64,000 nt of DNA. It comes from Daucus carota subsp. sativus (lineage: Eukaryota; Streptophyta; Magnoliopsida; Apiales; Apiaceae). The translations under genes were made by a program, and so were the position numbers. The notes below the pieces were generated by a model, which ran no database searches, was not told the origin of the DNA, and saw nothing but the letters and a program-made list of their open reading frames with translations. This document shows, piece by piece, positions 50,415 through 63,993 of the stretch; the first letter of the stretch is position 1; each line of letters opens with the position of its first letter. The stretch is from the NCBI RefSeq assembly GCF_001625215.2, contig NC_030381.2, forward strand, positions 49,065,214 to 49,129,213, read 5' to 3'.

Positions 50415-51528
50415 ATGGCCTTTTCTATAGAAAGAAAATTTATCATCGCGGCTTTTATACTTTTAGGAGCATGGGCTTGTCAAGCAACATCACGAACACT
50501 TCCAGAACCATCACTGTCAGAAAGACACGAGCAATGGATGACTCGATATGGTCGTGTCTACAAGGATGAAGCAGAGAAGTACATGCGTTTCCAGATATTC
50601 AAAGACAACATCAAGTTCATCAAAGAGTTTAATAAGGACGGTAAACAGAGTTATAAGCTAGGCATTAATGAATTTGCAGACCAAACGAATGAGGAATTTC
50701 AGGCCTCAAGAAATGGTTACAAGATGAAAACTAGTCCAAGAACCTCGCAGACAACATTGTTTAGGTACGAAAATGTCACTGCAGTTCCATCGAGTATGGA
50801 CTGGAGGAAAAAAGGAGCTGTTACACCTGTCAAAGATCAAGGCCAATGTGGTAATATGAAGTATATACTTCTCAATTAATTCATCTGTGCACCTTAACAT
50901 GTAAAATTAATCAGTGATATAATTATAAACAACAGGAAGCTGCTGGGCGTTTTCAACTATAGCTGCCACGGAAGGAATTACTAAGCTTAAGACAGGAAAA
51001 CTAATTTCTCTCTCAGAGCAAGAACTCGTAGATTGTGATAGAAGTGGAGAAGATCAAGGCTGTGAGGGTGGCCTCATGGAAGATGGCTTTGAATTCATCA
51101 TAAAGAACAAAGGGATAGCTCTTGAAGCATCTTACCCTTACACTGCAGCTGATGGAACTTGCAATTCCAAAGAAGAAGCTTCACGCGCAGCTAAAATTAG
51201 CGGTTATGAAAAAGTACCAGCCAACAGTGAGACGGCATTGCTGAAAGCAGTTGCCAATCAGCCAATATCAGTTTCCATAGATGCAAGCGGAGCTGGATTT
51301 CAGTTCTACTCCAGTGGGGTTTTTAGCGGAGAATGTGGAACAGACCTTGATCATGGTGTCACTGCAGTTGGCTATGGAAAAACCAGTGATGGCACGAAGT
51401 ACTGGCTGGTTAAAAACTCATGGGGCACGAGCTGGGGAGACAGCGGATACATAATGATGCAAAGGGGCGTTTCTGCTAAAACTGGACTCTGTGGTATCGC
51501 GATGGATGCATCCTATCCAACAGCTTAG
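50415..51528 (+). CDS. Papain-type cysteine protease, SAG39/SAG12 clade, copy 3
   Basis: Exons 50415-50850 and 50936-51528 (phase 1 intron, 85 bp) give 342 aa. Signal peptide ([21 protein letters not shown]), I29 prodomain ([20 protein letters not shown]), mature domain with Cys148 in GSCWAF, His in [11 protein letters not shown], Asn in KNSWG. It differs from copy 2 mainly at GLMEDGFEF for GYMEDGFEF, and a few conservative changes. It appears intact and is expected to be a secreted or vacuolar protease. Introns of the three copies sit at the same codon but share little sequence. Confidence 0.92.
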
Positions 51529-52705
51529 ACCTTCACACTAAATATTTACCTAAGGCCTTCCAGCTAAATGTATTTTATTTTCCTAAAGTTATATATTACG
51601 CGTATATGGCAAGTGTAATATTGTAAATATTAAACAGGGGTACAAAGTTTGCCAAAGCAAACTGACTTCATATATACATAAGTTTTACTAAATCAATGTA
51701 AGTTGGTTGTATATCCTTACAACTGTGTCTATTGCTTGCAGCTGGTGCCCTAAAGGAACTCAAACTCCTGGTTATGTCCTTGGTGGTTAGAGTTTTACAT
51801 CACAGGACTAATATGATTCAAACTGGCAAATACTGTTAGGCACTACATGAAAGTTGCATCTTTTCAATGTTTTAGGCCAAGCTTGGAATGTAATTTAATA
51901 TTAACAATGCACAACTATCTACCAACCCTTCAGTACACTCATTACTTAATCACAGATGAACAAGTCAAACAAGATTTAGCATTCCGCAGACAATTTTTTA
52001 GCATAACATCAGTATCTATAAGTTCATAGCTTTCAAGCTACTGCAAGCAAAAACTAAAAAACTAAAGGCTGCCTTGGATGCCCTTTAAGAAGAAACAATA
52101 TAGTGGAATTCATGAGAAATTTTAGCAGCTAGGTATGGGCTTACAAACTTAGAAGCGGTTTTTAGTTACATAAACTTAATGATTACTTAGTATATGGAAT
52201 AGTATCCTACAGAATGATCCGGTAGCATCAGAAATTTGTTGGATACTCTTCAGATAGGATACAAATATAAATGGCATGAATTTAAACACTCTAAATATGA
52301 ACTATTAGAGAACATTTTCGAAAGCTTAGGAGGAAACATGAACAGCAGGGTATAATAACAATATTGATTCGATTCTGACCAGAAATTTTGTAAGAAAGGT
52401 CTGCAACCCATAAGCCATATTGTGTCAATGATATAATTCATGAGCCAGATCAGTCATAATATTCTCCCCCAAAATTTACTACAGACACCAACAGGCACAG
52501 AACATTGATTAAATTTAAAGACACCTCATCCTATATTGTCATAAATTCTAGGTATTAATTTTTAACATCAACGAAATTATCATAGTGTTTCTTTCTGACA
52601 CCAACCATTTCTAGTACATATTAATGTAACACAGTTCAACTCAACATCCTATGTCTTCGACACAATTGGCTTCAAACGGAAGTTCCAGATTTAAACAACT
52701 ACCAC
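51529..52705. other. Intergenic region, no gene seen
   Basis: No recognisable gene or repeat beyond the 3' flank of the protease gene. Confidence 0.5.
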
Positions 52706-53064
52706 CAGTGGTGGATGCAGAGCTTTCTGTTCATGGGGACACTATGATTTTTCTTAACAAGTATTCATACATAATTTTATTCTTAATCCCGGATCAGCTT
52801 CAACATCTAGCAGTTTCTAATACTACTACCGCTTTAGAAGTAACAACTTCAGGTTCAGGGGGAACAAAGCGGGGATTTACAGATTGAGGAATAGTGTGGG
52901 AAGCTATTGAAACTGAAGGTTGGAACTAATAGTTGTGTAAATCCTAATATGTTTTTTTGTGGGGGCACTTGGTAAATACAAAAAAAATAAAAAAATTACT
53001 GTTTTTCTTTGGTTTATTTATGAGGGCACGTGACCCCATGTGCCTGTACATGTATCCGCCTTTG
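52706..53064. mobile_element. Probable small TIR element
   Basis: CAGTGGTGGATGCA at the left and TGTATCCGCCTTTG at the right are imperfect inverted copies of the common plant (C)AGTGGCGGAT terminus. 359 bp, with polyadenine and G-rich patches inside. Non-coding. Confidence 0.5.
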
Positions 53065-53306
53065 ACAACCACAATGGCTAAAGTGCTAGATATGTGAAAA
53101 ATGACTTACGATTACTGTTCTTCTATGGGTGACGGAAAAGGTAGGAAGCAACATTGTAACACAATATTCAATCTCTAATGTATATTAGTAACTCCAACGA
53201 AAAGGAGATGGATTTACAACAAAATAAGAGACAATGAACTTAGAAGAACGAATATATTATGATTTCAGTATAGTGTCACTAACAGGGTCTAGTATGAGAT
53301 TAAAAC

Positions 53307-55145
53307 TTAGTAGCCAACGTAGACAGCTGCATTAACTATGTAACAGTCATCATTCTTATCACCCAATTCTTCTACATGGGTACCACTCGAGCATATGAGT
53401 CCACCATCCACAACTTCAACATGCACAATGTCTCCACTGTCATATATATTTATATTCATTAGCTTCACCACCACTGCTTCTCACATGTGCAGAAAATAAT
53501 TTCAGGTAAAAAAACATGGTGATTTCAGTTACAATTTTACTGTGTTATATGTGATAGTCATACTTTTCCCCCCCCATCTTTTTAGAAGGAATGGGGGAGT
53601 AAATTTTGGTCAATCAGTAGTAATGACATTTAAAGCCTTTTCTCTGAAAATGCATTTCCAGGATCACTATGAGACCATATATAATATCTGAGAGGGAGAT
53701 GCTTACTAAGGGAATACGGATTTAACTTTTTGAATGTCCAAGGAACTTTGTAGAGGTCGGGGAACTCCTAGTTTGATTTGTAGCTTCATCTGATCAGATG
53801 AAACTCCAGGTACAGAGCCTGCACATGAAAAATCATTTGCTAAGCTAGAGTAAATAGATAAAATTAAAAGCTAAAATAAATAAATATGTTATTAACTAGA
53901 ATTCTTATAAATATATATTATATTCTAGTTGTTTCTGTTAAAACGACAAAGGATCATTTTCCTAAACCTGTAACTGTGAAACGAATGTAACCACATCTTA
54001 GCAAAAACTTAGTGAATATTAAAAGATATGCAAGCTACTGGTCTCAGATCCGACTGTAATTTGTCTCGAGGTATAAATCCTAATTATTGTAAAGCATGGA
54101 CAAATATATTGCAATCCAAAGCCTTCTATATCATATAATGAATATTATATCATATATATATCATTCATATATTTGGGATAAATATTAAAATCAAATATTA
54201 CAAACTTGTCCAATATTATTGACATATGATATATTACAATCAAATCTATTCTTCGCTAATAACATAGAATGAATACAAATATACTCCCTCCATCCCATTT
54301 TAAGTGTCCACTTTGCCCAAAAAAATTCCCAAAATATGTGTCATACTCTTTAACCCATGCAATTTTTTACTAGTTCCAATATAGTATTAAATACAACCAA
54401 CTAGTTCCAATGAAGAAAGGTCAAATACACACTAAGAGTGGTGCTATACGTAATTAATATTTATAAAAACTAAGGTGAATAGGTGTGTGAAGACAATGAT
54501 AAAAACATTACATTAATTGTTTCTTAAAATGTGTGAAATTTGCAAAGTGGACACTTAAAATGGGATGGAGGGAGTATAATATAACTTTGCAACACATGCA
54601 TTATTATCTAAATACGATCTCTAACTCACATTTTGATCAAAACAAAAGTACTATTACCTACTTGCATTTGAAATCGGAAAACACAATTGGAATCTAGTGA
54701 ATAGCTACACTTACACGGGTACACCCTATACATAGAAGGAGATGATATAACAACTCGATATGAAAGAGACAATACTTCAATCATAAAGGCAAAAACAAGT
54801 TACTCGCCGGTAAACTCGAGCAAAAAATAAGTAATGACATAAGGTGTGACAGATAATTGAACAACCTCTACGAAATGCAGGGATAGAGTTGGAAGAAATA
54901 GCATCTCTACAAGCCTTCATAGCTGCTTTGGTAACATCTTGCCTGCAAATTTAGCAAAACCCGTTAGTTCAAATAAAAAAAGTTTCAATCTTCCATCAAA
55001 AAAATCAAACATACAAAGACAATAGTTATTACATGTGTACTTACCCATGTTGATCATAACCAACGCCCATTTCTACAAACAGCAGCTTGATTGAAGGGCT
55101 TGGAACAGAAATTAAGTGAGTTTCTGGGGTTTGTTCAGCAGCCAT
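53307..55145 (-). CDS. Lin0512-family protein
   Basis: Four exons, 55145-55045, 54942-54866, 53818-53707, 53436-53307, with matching phases, encode 139 aa. The protein starts MAAEQTPETH, then LLFVEMGVGYDQHGQDVTKA (exon 1-2 junction in the Gly codon), AFRRGSVPGVSSDQMKLQIK (exon 2-3), and ends VDGGLICSSG..DCYIVNAAVYVGY. This matches the small Lin0512 family found in bacteria, archaea and plants, whose biochemical role is not established. No targeting signal is evident. The exon 2 donor is GTTGTT, weaker than usual. Intron 2 (about 1 kb) contains a complete Stowaway MITE. Confidence 0.85.
54294..54574. mobile_element. Stowaway MITE with near-perfect TIRs
   Basis: CTCCCTCCATCCCATTTTAA at the left is exactly mirrored at the right end, and the pairing continues through 'gtgtccactttgc' / 'gcaaagtggacac'. 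TA lies on both sides (54292-54293, 54575-54576). 281 bp, in intron 2 of the Lin0512-family gene. Confidence 0.9.
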
Positions 55146-56446
55146 AGCTTCTGTTTTTGCTAGAGTGGGTTATATAAGATAGAATTTCAGGAAACTTGCT
55201 GCAATCAGTTCAAGAATGATGTCTGAAGACTGAAGAAAATCAAGAAAAGAAAAGGGGTTTATCTCCATTCTCGGTCGATGCTTTTATTCAGTAATAGTAA
55301 TACTACTAAATACTTAAAAAAAATAAAAATTAGAACAAATAGTAATTGAGTTAGTTTTGAAATCTTAATTTTAAATTATACTAATCTATAATAGTAATCT
55401 AATATTAAAGTATAGAGACTATAAAACAAACTATAAATTATTTATTTACATGAGTGAAAATAATTTATATTGAACAAGTCTTATTGAGGAAATAAATAAT
55501 TATATAAGGAAATTTGGTTATAAAAAACCGTCAAGTTTGTTTTTGGCTAGAGGAAATTATTATATAAGGCTAATTTTAAATAAAAAATATTTATATAATA
55601 CAAATTCTTTATTGAAAATAATTAATACAAATTAGAAATCTTTATTTTATAATTATACATAAAGAAGTAATTTATATAAGATGATTTTTAGAAAATGAAA
55701 ATTTCATTTATTCATCTTACTATAAAATTCTTATAAACATAAAATTTTGTAAATATATTACTGAAAACAATGGTTCCACTTCCATATAGGAGTCTAAGGA
55801 TTCAACACTTTGCACTTCACCAAACTTAAGGGGAAGAGCCGGAATCAGTGATATTTCGGAATATGTTTTTTGGTAATTTTTACTTCTTAATTTTTATCAA
55901 CATAAGCGTGGAAATGGTACTAAACCTGAACATTTGGAGTTGCATCATTTGGTGAATTTGTACCATAAGAAATGAAAATATATACAAAGTCCATTGAGCT
56001 ATTCCTGTACTTGATTGTTGCGAAAGCAGTTGCGACAAATGTGCAAGAATAGCACCTGCGAACCACCTCCATATTGTACAAATCCAGAAAAAAGGGGCAG
56101 ATAAAAAGCTTGTTGGACTACACAAAAGGAGATGCTCATCCTTGAATTTCTCATTAACTTTAAATACATTATCACAGCATTTTCTAGTAAGTGTTCTATT
56201 CTTAGTCTTTACAACAAAATGTGATGCCACACTTCTGTGATATGAAGCTTAGTTACCTCTTGGCATTTGGATACTTGGCATTCTAGCAAGAAATGATAGT
56301 TGATCATTTTCAGAAATGATCTTGGACGTTTCTCTTTCTTTCTTTCCCTTTTTTTACTGTTATACCGTCATTGATATCCTGCCAAGTTCTTAGAATCAGA
56401 AAGTTCTTTATGTTTCAGCAAAATGTAGGCCTGCAGCAGATCTCTG
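55146..56446. other. Intergenic region between divergent-looking but same-strand genes
   Basis: No gene seen. 55280-55780 is strongly AT-rich. 55880-56446 is the 3' side of the CHUP1-like gene and may include its 3'UTR; open frames there show no protein character. Confidence 0.5.
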
Positions 56447-59400
56447 TTAGTGACTTTGGCATTGAATACGGCACAATTTTACTTTATCTCTCAGCTCTTG
56501 AAATGCCCTCATTGTTTCCGTATCAAAACCTCCTGCAAACTGCCCGAGACCAGGATACAAATTATTCTTAATCTACAACTAAACTTGGAGACACAAAGGA
56601 CAATCTAATGAAAGGCCTATATAAAAAAATATATACCTGATGTGCCCGAAAGGCAAACTTTACTCCTTGAACTATCAATTCTTCTTCTTCAGAACCACCA
56701 CCTACCATTTCAAGCTCTGCTGAAACTCTTTTCAAGTACTTCATCGCTAATTTTACAGATGCTAGCTTTATCTGCCCAAGGCCATAAAGAAAAGGTTATG
56801 CAATGTTTCTGATCTACTTAAGTTTGTCTATTGAGTATAATATTACAAACAGCTTAAAAGCACAACATACAGCAACAACATTATTGAAGTCATTGATATA
56901 GAAACATATAATACTGCTCCTATTTCCAGTGATTGGGTCAAAATGCATGAATTTTATTGAAGTCAATAATGTTTGCATCAATAATTTATTGATGATTACA
57001 TCTTTAAAAATCATGGTTGGTCCTCTCAGCTACCCTAAAATAGAGTGAAGACCACCATAAACACAAGCTAATACTTGAGAAAACCTAAATACTTGAAAGA
57101 AAGTAACAAACTTCATTTTCTTGGGAAAAGTGGATCCATTTTGTATATTTCACATTCTTCAAAGTATATGACAACTTTAAGTTTTATTTAATTGATAATG
57201 AAAGCGAGATATCTTGGTATGAGTACTCAATTCATTGGAATGTGAAAAAGGTCAACGAGGAGAATCTGATCCTCTATTTACTCACTAAACGGACATAAAA
57301 TAGTACTAATAAGAAAGCAGATGCTTATTTGCAAATTTGAGGACTTCTCAATGCGCATGCAGGTATGGCCAAAAATGAGACCAGACTTTTCCATCCCTTT
57401 GGCATCTAGCACTTCGTAATGTTAATAAATTATATATATTGCATACTATTATAATATTTTTGTATACCTGTAGTATTTTTTCTTCCTCCACTGATATAAC
57501 AAGTACATGACTCGCCAACCACCTAGTAAACTAGTAACCACAACAAAATTATTGGAAGAGCTTCCACCAACTTCAGTTGATGGATTCTGTCCAACTTATA
57601 TGTTATGGCTAGGATTACATTGGATGCATGGACCACAAATGCCAACATAGAGGAAAAAAATCGATTCAGAGTATCGAGGCAATATAGCACTTGTGAAAGG
57701 GTGATAAGATCAAGTGATGTTAACCACTTCGCTCGTAGTCTATAATATATTACCAAAGCTAGTTGGTGTCTTTGCAACTATAGTGCATTACTGATCACTC
57801 ACATTACAAAAAACTATCTGGTACGAAGAGAAATATCATTGTTTTACTCGAGCAAAACATGAATAATGTGAATTATCAGAAAAAGAACATGAATAATGTG
57901 CCACCTAGATTTATAAAAGGAGTGGAAGGCATCAGAGCGAGTCATAAATTTACAAAAGTTAGAATACAAAAGAGTCGTTACCTGACTTGTAAATCCGGAA
58001 TTCAGCATCCAATCAATTGGAATATGGAACCCTTCATAACGTTGAGCAGCCAATTCCCTAGTGCGCGAGAGATTGTAAGCACCTGTCTCTAGTCTGTGCA
58101 ATCACAATTGTGTACTACTTTAGCATGCAATAATCACTCTTACCATGTAACCATATCAAAATACAAAGCTTAGCCGTTGTCTTACTTTTCAAACAGCGCT
58201 TGCATTTTTTTGAGAGCAGGAACAAAGGGCAACTGAGGATCATCCTTAAAAGAGGATGCCTCCGATACCAGTTTATTGACATCACAATATCCAAATGCCG
58301 CTTCTCTTAACGTATCAGCTTTTTTCTCTGGCCATTGAAAGTGTTTAAGTACTGCTCTCTCATCAACCTAAAAGTAAGAAGTCGCTTCAAGTTATGTATG
58401 ATTTACGACATTCTGCTACAGCACAGCATAATCTAGACAATTCATTATAATAGTAAAAGAATTTTTGTTACCAGGTAAGAAAGCTCTTCATCAAGCCATT
58501 TAACAAAAGCAACAACATCTTTAATATCTGTAAATTTAGCATCCTCGACTTCTTTGATCAAGAACCTAATAAAATCGCCTTGGGTTTCAACATCTGATTT
58601 TATCTGAATCGAATACAACAAAACAACTGTCACAAAAAGAGAACTCAACTCCTAATTATCATAGATGCAATCCGAATTCTACTATCCAGAAAGAAGATAT
58701 GATACAGAACTAGTTACCCTCAAATCAAGATCATAATCAATCCAAGAAAATACTGTATTGTATAAAGCAACACTCAGCTAAGAGAGGTAGATACTGAAAC
58801 TACATCATAATAAATAAAACCAAGACTGGAAGTGGTACTTACAGCAAGCAAGTGGGCTGACCGGTTCTCAATTTCCCCGATCATATTCCTTGCAGTTGCA
58901 GTTACCGGCAACCCATCACTTCCTCCTCCGCCTCCAGGATCTCGCCTCGAATCTCTCCTCATCAAAGAGTGATAAAATTCCACAACCTCTGGCACTCTCC
59001 TCACCTTCCCTGCCCCCGCCATTAACCCCTTTGGGGGCGGTGGTGGAGGTGGAGGCGCCACCTTCACTAATCCCGAAGCTGAAACTGATGGCTCTAAACA
59101 TCCCGCAGAATCAGAACAAGAAACATTCAGCCTCGGTGGAGGTCTTGGAATCCTAGGCAACCGAGATTCAGCTGACGCGGCAAAATCAACACTCTCCTTC
59201 GGCAATGTAAGTTCTAATTCTACCTCCTTCTCCTTCCCTTTCGATTGCTCCAAATAATCAAACTTCTCAAGAACATTCCCATTCTTCTTCACATTAAATT
59301 TCCCCTTAAACCTCTGCGATTTAGACCCTTCTTGAGCATCCTTCATCCGACTCAACTCCGAAACCTTCTCTTCCAAAACCTTAATCCTATCCCCACTCTC

Positions 59401-59823
59401 CCTACTCACCTCAGACAACTTACAATGCAACATCTCCACTTCCTGTCTCAACCTCTCATTCTCATCCTCCAAACAACCCACCATTTTCTCAGCTCTCCTA
59501 ACCTCACTCTCCTTCCACGCCACCTTACTTTCAAGACTCGAAACAATCTCAGCATTCCCCTTAAACTTTCTCAGCTCCACAACCTCCGCCTTCAAAAGGG
59601 CCTCTCTCTGGCGCATTTCATCAAGCAGGTGGTGAAGCTCAGCCACATCCGGCGGCCGTGGCTGCACCTGCGCGGAGGCGCGTGGAAAATAACCCCCAAA
59701 AGAGCGTGAAGGGGCCTTCTGGGTCATCTTATCCGAGCTCAAAGCCGGCGTTTGCTTTCTGGGCGCAGTTGCTTTAGGGTTCGCCGATGTTCTCTGAAGC
59801 CCCATTACTTTTCCGGTCACCAT
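56447..59823 (-). CDS. CHUP1/IPGA1-like coiled-coil protein
   Basis: Six exons, 59823-58843, 58603-58472, 58367-58186, 58093-57982, 56771-56637, 56539-56447, all phases consistent, give 544 aa. Residues 1-60 are basic and rich in Ser/Pro. About 61-165 is a heptad-rich coiled coil (LHHLLDEMRQREALLKAEVV..). A proline run lies at 257-264 (VAPPPPPPPPKG). The rest is the conserved C-terminal region of CHLOROPLAST UNUSUAL POSITIONING 1 and relatives: VVEFYHSLMRRDSRRD, GDFIRFLIKEVEDAKFTDI, VKWLDEELSYL, HFQWPEKKADTLREAAFGY, FAGGFDTETMRAFQELRDK. It lacks the long N-terminal half of true CHUP1, so it belongs with the shorter paralogues (IPGA1-like), which are linked to microtubules and cell shape. The start at 59823 (MVTGKVMGLQ) was preferred over an upstream in-frame ATG at 59847 because MVxGKV is the family's N-terminus. 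Confidence 0.9.
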
Positions 59824-60985
59824 TTTCACACAGCTGTGTGTAAACACAAAATAAGTGTGTGTGAATATTATAGTATTGTTTGTGTTCTTACATTGATGTA
59901 ATGAAGGATGGAGTGAGTTGGAGGGAAAATGAAGTAGCCAAACAAGTCTCTGTCTAGTGTGTGTGTGTGTAAGAGACTGACAGAGAGAGTTAATAGAGTA
60001 GACCGGAACGAGGAGAGTTTAGTCTAACAACAACAAGACAAATAATGTATTGCACGCTTATGTTTATTTTTATTTCTTACATGTCTGGTTTAAGTGGTGT
60101 AATATGCTTACACCATTGTTCTAACCTTTTCTGTTTAGCTGGAATAATTTTATGCTTTCATATAATTTGGTGAATAATCTCGTCTAGTCGTATTGGTAGG
60201 GTCTGACTATGACGGAACTTCCCCAGAGATAAATTGAGCGGTTGGAGATATACGAAGGTGTTGAATCTTGATAATAATATACTCTCGAGTTGTTTTTACT
60301 AAAATTTGAAGTTATTAGGATAAAAACTGTTGAAATATAAGTATAAGATCCATAAAGGACCTCCTCTAAGGTTTTAGAGGGAATAGTTCTCCACAAAAAC
60401 GTATGAATAGGTAATTTGGATAAAACTACACGTCCACAATATAAACGATACAACATACGTTCAAATATAAAAATGTGCAGAAGGCGAAAAATTATAAATT
60501 AAAAATAAGTTGTTCAAATTTTTTTCTCCAAACTATATATTACTAACATATGTATGTCAGGACACGGACATCGCAGGTTGTAGATAATCTTTTATAGTGC
60601 AGACATCGAAGTCAAAACATAAAGAGACTTTGGAGTGTCTAGAAAAGAAAATAACAAAGTAAAAGATGAGGCGAAGAACATAGATAGCATCGTAAAGATT
60701 CTCAGCACAGCTGTATTTCATGCTCCTCTTGATTTAAAATGAGGAAGTTGTTTAAATCTTTACATTTACTAGTAGAGTTTAAGGGCTGGGCTGCAATAAG
60801 TATCCGAAGTAGTACTAGTAGAGTAGCAGTAGTATTTTTATTTCTTTCGAAGTTATACAGAGGGTACAGTTTGAATTTTTGATTCATAACATGTGCATAG
60901 CATACACATTATTTTTGGCAAAATTTTACATTCCGTTCCACTAATGAACTCTGCAAATTCATCGAGCCTCACAAGTCCCTGGAAG
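59824..60985. other. 5' flank of the CHUP1-like gene and intergenic DNA
   Basis: A (GT)n run and GAGA-rich stretch at about 59955-59990 may be part of the leader or promoter. No other gene seen. Confidence 0.5.
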
Positions 60986-61166
60986 CAGGGACGGAGCCAG
61001 AATTTTGAAGGAAGGAATTGAACCTTTACTTCACAGGGTAACTTAGAACACCTCAATCATGAGGGCAAATAAACTATTTGATGAGAATTAAAGCAGAAAT
61101 ATATATGTATTATGAAGGTCAGTGGGGGCAAGTACCCCCACTGCCCCCATGCTGAATACGTCCCTG
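60986..61166. mobile_element. Small TIR element remnant
   Basis: CAGGGACGGAGCCAGAATTT at the left and ACGTCCCTG at the right are inverted ends of a common plant non-autonomous element. 'gtgggggcaagtacccccactgccccc' near the right forms a hairpin. 181 bp. Confidence 0.5.
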
Positions 61167-62090
61167 CCCGGAAGATGTCTCAGACTCCAAATAGGTTCCC
61201 AAAAATAGTTTCGAATGACATATACTCTATCACATATACGAGACTGGTCTCTCGTCCGTACATCAATCACATTAATTAAAAATTTTAACTCCTTTTCGGG
61301 AAGTCTTTTGAGAATCAATTTGGGATACCTTGCATGACTCTAGAGTACTTCATTGTTCAAATGCACCGGTGCCTCTCTAAATGATAGGCAAATGCTTTTT
61401 AGTAATTTTTCTGTTTAAAAAACCTCAGATTACCTCTATTTTTCCGAAAATAAGATGCCAGAGCATAGCGATAAGTGACAGAGGGCAGAAGGAAAGGAAT
61501 GTAACAATATATGGCGATGGAAACTAATAAATGAACAGTGGTCCTTAATTTTTACTATTTATTTAATTGACACTGGTCCTTTATCGAGATCGATCAATTC
61601 TGATGTACACATGCAAGCAGCTGTTAGCAATACATACCAAAATAATCTACTGAACCATCATTTTCATCTTAAATAAAGGAGCTGTTAAACTACTATATAT
61701 ACACATGCAAGCCAAATCAACAAAAAGGCAGTAGCGAGTTATAAAATTATGCATATATATTGCGAATATATTATGTGTTTAATGTAAAGTATACGTATTG
61801 AAATATTATGGATTATTAGGTATGAATATTAACATTTTACTTAATTTATATTCATTTCATCAATATTTTTCTCAGTTATCGTGCATTAAAAATCTAAATA
61901 TAATAAAAATATAAAATATAAATGATAAGTTGAATGATTGTATACAGTTAAGTTAACATGTTTCACGTGTTTATTGTATTAGATGAAACTTGTAAAACCC
62001 TTTTTATGTTCCTAAATTTTAAAAAAATCAATCATCACATTTTTTTTATGGATATATATACTTTTTAATATTTAATTAATTTTATTTTTT
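61167..62090. other. AT-rich intergenic DNA
   Basis: Nothing recognisable. Confidence 0.5.
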
Positions 62091-62252
62091 AAATACCCGA
62101 ATTAGACCCGAACCCGAACCGAAACCCGAAAAAACCCGACGGATCGGATCTGGATCTTCATTTTCCAGATCCGGACCTGAACCCGAACCGACCCGAAATA
62201 TAATGGATCGGGTCTGGATCTCAAAAAACCCGACCCGACCCGACCCGTTGAC
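62091..62252. repeat. ACCCGA-rich repeat
   Basis: Repeated ACCCGA/ACCCGAACCG units surround inverted GGATCGGATCTGGATCT / AGATCCGGACCTG and GGATCGGGTCTGGATCT blocks. This is a common plant simple/foldback repeat. It is not telomeric, which would be CCCTAAA. Confidence 0.75.
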
Positions 62253-62654
62253 ATCCCTTTTTCACACTTGGGCTAACAAACAATTGTACTTTTTGGCGGT
62301 ATTAATATATGCAAAATGCATGTCTGCTTCTTGACATCTTCTGTTGTTTGGTTTTTGGTTGCTAGCATATTGTTTTGCTAGGTTTTAACAAGTTATCTAG
62401 ATAGGATTCACATGTTGCTCTACTTATTAATTAGGGTTACAATTGTTCCAAATTCACAAACCTTTGTTGACCATTCATGCAATAGCAGCAGGATCTTATC
62501 CAGCGGAAATTCAGTATGTTGTTTATACTGTAATTTTTCTTTTTTCTTAATGTTGTATGCATGACTGAAACAAGTTACCAGATCGCTTTTTTCTAAGAAA
62601 TTTACCCGGCGTGAAACAAGCACATATACCCAAGTTATTTCTCATTGTCTATGT

Positions 62655-63300
62655 TTAAAAGTCGGTGATTAATCAGCTATTAATCTATGTTCTGTACGTC
62701 GCAGAGAACTGATTAAATATCCGATTAATTCCCGATCAATTCAATTAATCTTCGATTAATCTTTGTTCCATGACTTTATCGATTAAGTCTGATTTCCATT
62801 TTTTACAACACTACAACACTGTTCACTCTATATATATTGAAATTAATCAATTATAGGATAGTAATATTATATCACAAGATTGATAAATATTGATAATATC
62901 ACGAGATAGGCTAAATTTTTACTTAAGGAAAATGTCACATTATAGTTGATAAATTTTTACATATTTTCTATGATTCTTATTTATGATATTTGTGAATTAT
63001 TTTCGATTATAATTCTAAAAATTGCTGATTTAACTGATTTATCACCCAATTAGTTGTTACTGAATGCTCTATGAATTTGATTTTTAGATTTGATTTATAA
63101 CATCATATTATTCTAAATTTAATATAATAATTAAATATGATTATATTAATTTAAAATACAAAACAACTAATCAGAAATGTCACAAAATCCTCCGCACTTC
63201 GGGGATGCCCTCAGGATCGAGGAACATGTACTAGGGTATATTTGATTAATGTCCCGATTGATCTCTGTTTTGCAATTAATAAACGTGAGATGGGGACTCC
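62655..63300. repeat. Region with repeated GATTAAT motifs
   Basis: GATTAAT, GATTAATC and CGATTAAT recur in both orientations at 62665-62800 and again at 63240-63310, with AT-rich DNA between. Possibly subterminal repeats of an unrecognised element; borders are not clear. Confidence 0.4.
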
Positions 63301-63354
63301 ATCAATTAATTCCACTTTTCTTTTTCCAAAGACCGCGAGCTAAGTTCGTCTAAT

Positions 63355-63474
63355 AAATAAGTGTGACTGGGAAAAAATTATTTACAATTTTCATTTGTTT
63401 AATTCCACAACATTAAATAAGTGTGGCTGGAAAAAAATTATTTACAATTTTCATTTGTTTAATTCCACAATATT
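63355..63474. repeat. 60-bp tandem duplication
   Basis: 63355-63414 is followed directly by a second copy at 63415-63474 with two or three base changes ('gtgtgactggg' against 'gtgtggctgga'). Confidence 0.85.
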
Positions 63475-63862
63475 TATATTATAAATTTTATCCATATATC
63501 TTAGAACCGATACTCATTCCGCTATTCTTACATCTTTTCTAACAACATTAATCATAAAAAAAATGGACTAACTCATATTTGGTCATTTCTCAAAAAAAAA
63601 AACTCATATTTGGTCAATATTTTATCGTATCTTTTTTTTTTTTTTTTTTTTTTTTCTTTGTAATAATCTTTATAATTCTTGATTTAATTTAATCCAAGTC
63701 GACGCAAAACGAGGGTTTTGTTAGGATCGGGTCGGTAAAAGTGGTGGGTTTGGGTCTTGATTACTCTCCGTAGAAGTGAGGCAAAAGGAGGGGGGAGATG
63801 AGGAATGAGGGAGAGAGCAGAGAGGGGAGGGAGGGAGACTGGGAGAGAAAGAGCGAGAGAGG

Positions 63863-63993
63863 ATGGGTGGGAGAATATTGAACCAAGCGTTGAGGAAGAT
63901 GGTGAATGCTGAGAAGAGGGGTTTTGCAAATACCCTTCTGTTCTTCCCTCAACTTCGTCACTTTTCATTCCTCACTCTTTGCTCTTTGAATTC
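63863..63993 (+). CDS. Partial first exon, possible uS8/S15a-like ribosomal protein
   Basis: An ATG at 63863 follows a GA-rich leader (63780-63860) and opens MGGRILNQALRKMVNAEKRG, close to the MGRRILNDALRTIVNAE-type N-terminus of plant uS8 (S15a) proteins, including mitochondrial forms. After RGFA the frame reads NTLLFFPQLRHFSFL, unlike the family. The likely donor is GTAAGC at 63994. Either the gene has a divergent second part, this is a decayed copy, or an intron falls earlier. The window ends seven bases later. Confidence 0.4.

Noticed and set aside
55880-56230. 116-codon minus-strand frame
   Set aside because: Lies just beyond the stop of the CHUP1-like gene, probably 3'UTR or flank; no family resemblance.
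59245-59709. 154-codon plus-strand frame
   Set aside because: Antisense shadow of the coiled-coil exon of the CHUP1-like gene.
62091-62252. Possible interstitial telomere repeat
   Set aside because: The unit is ACCCGA, not CCCTAAA.
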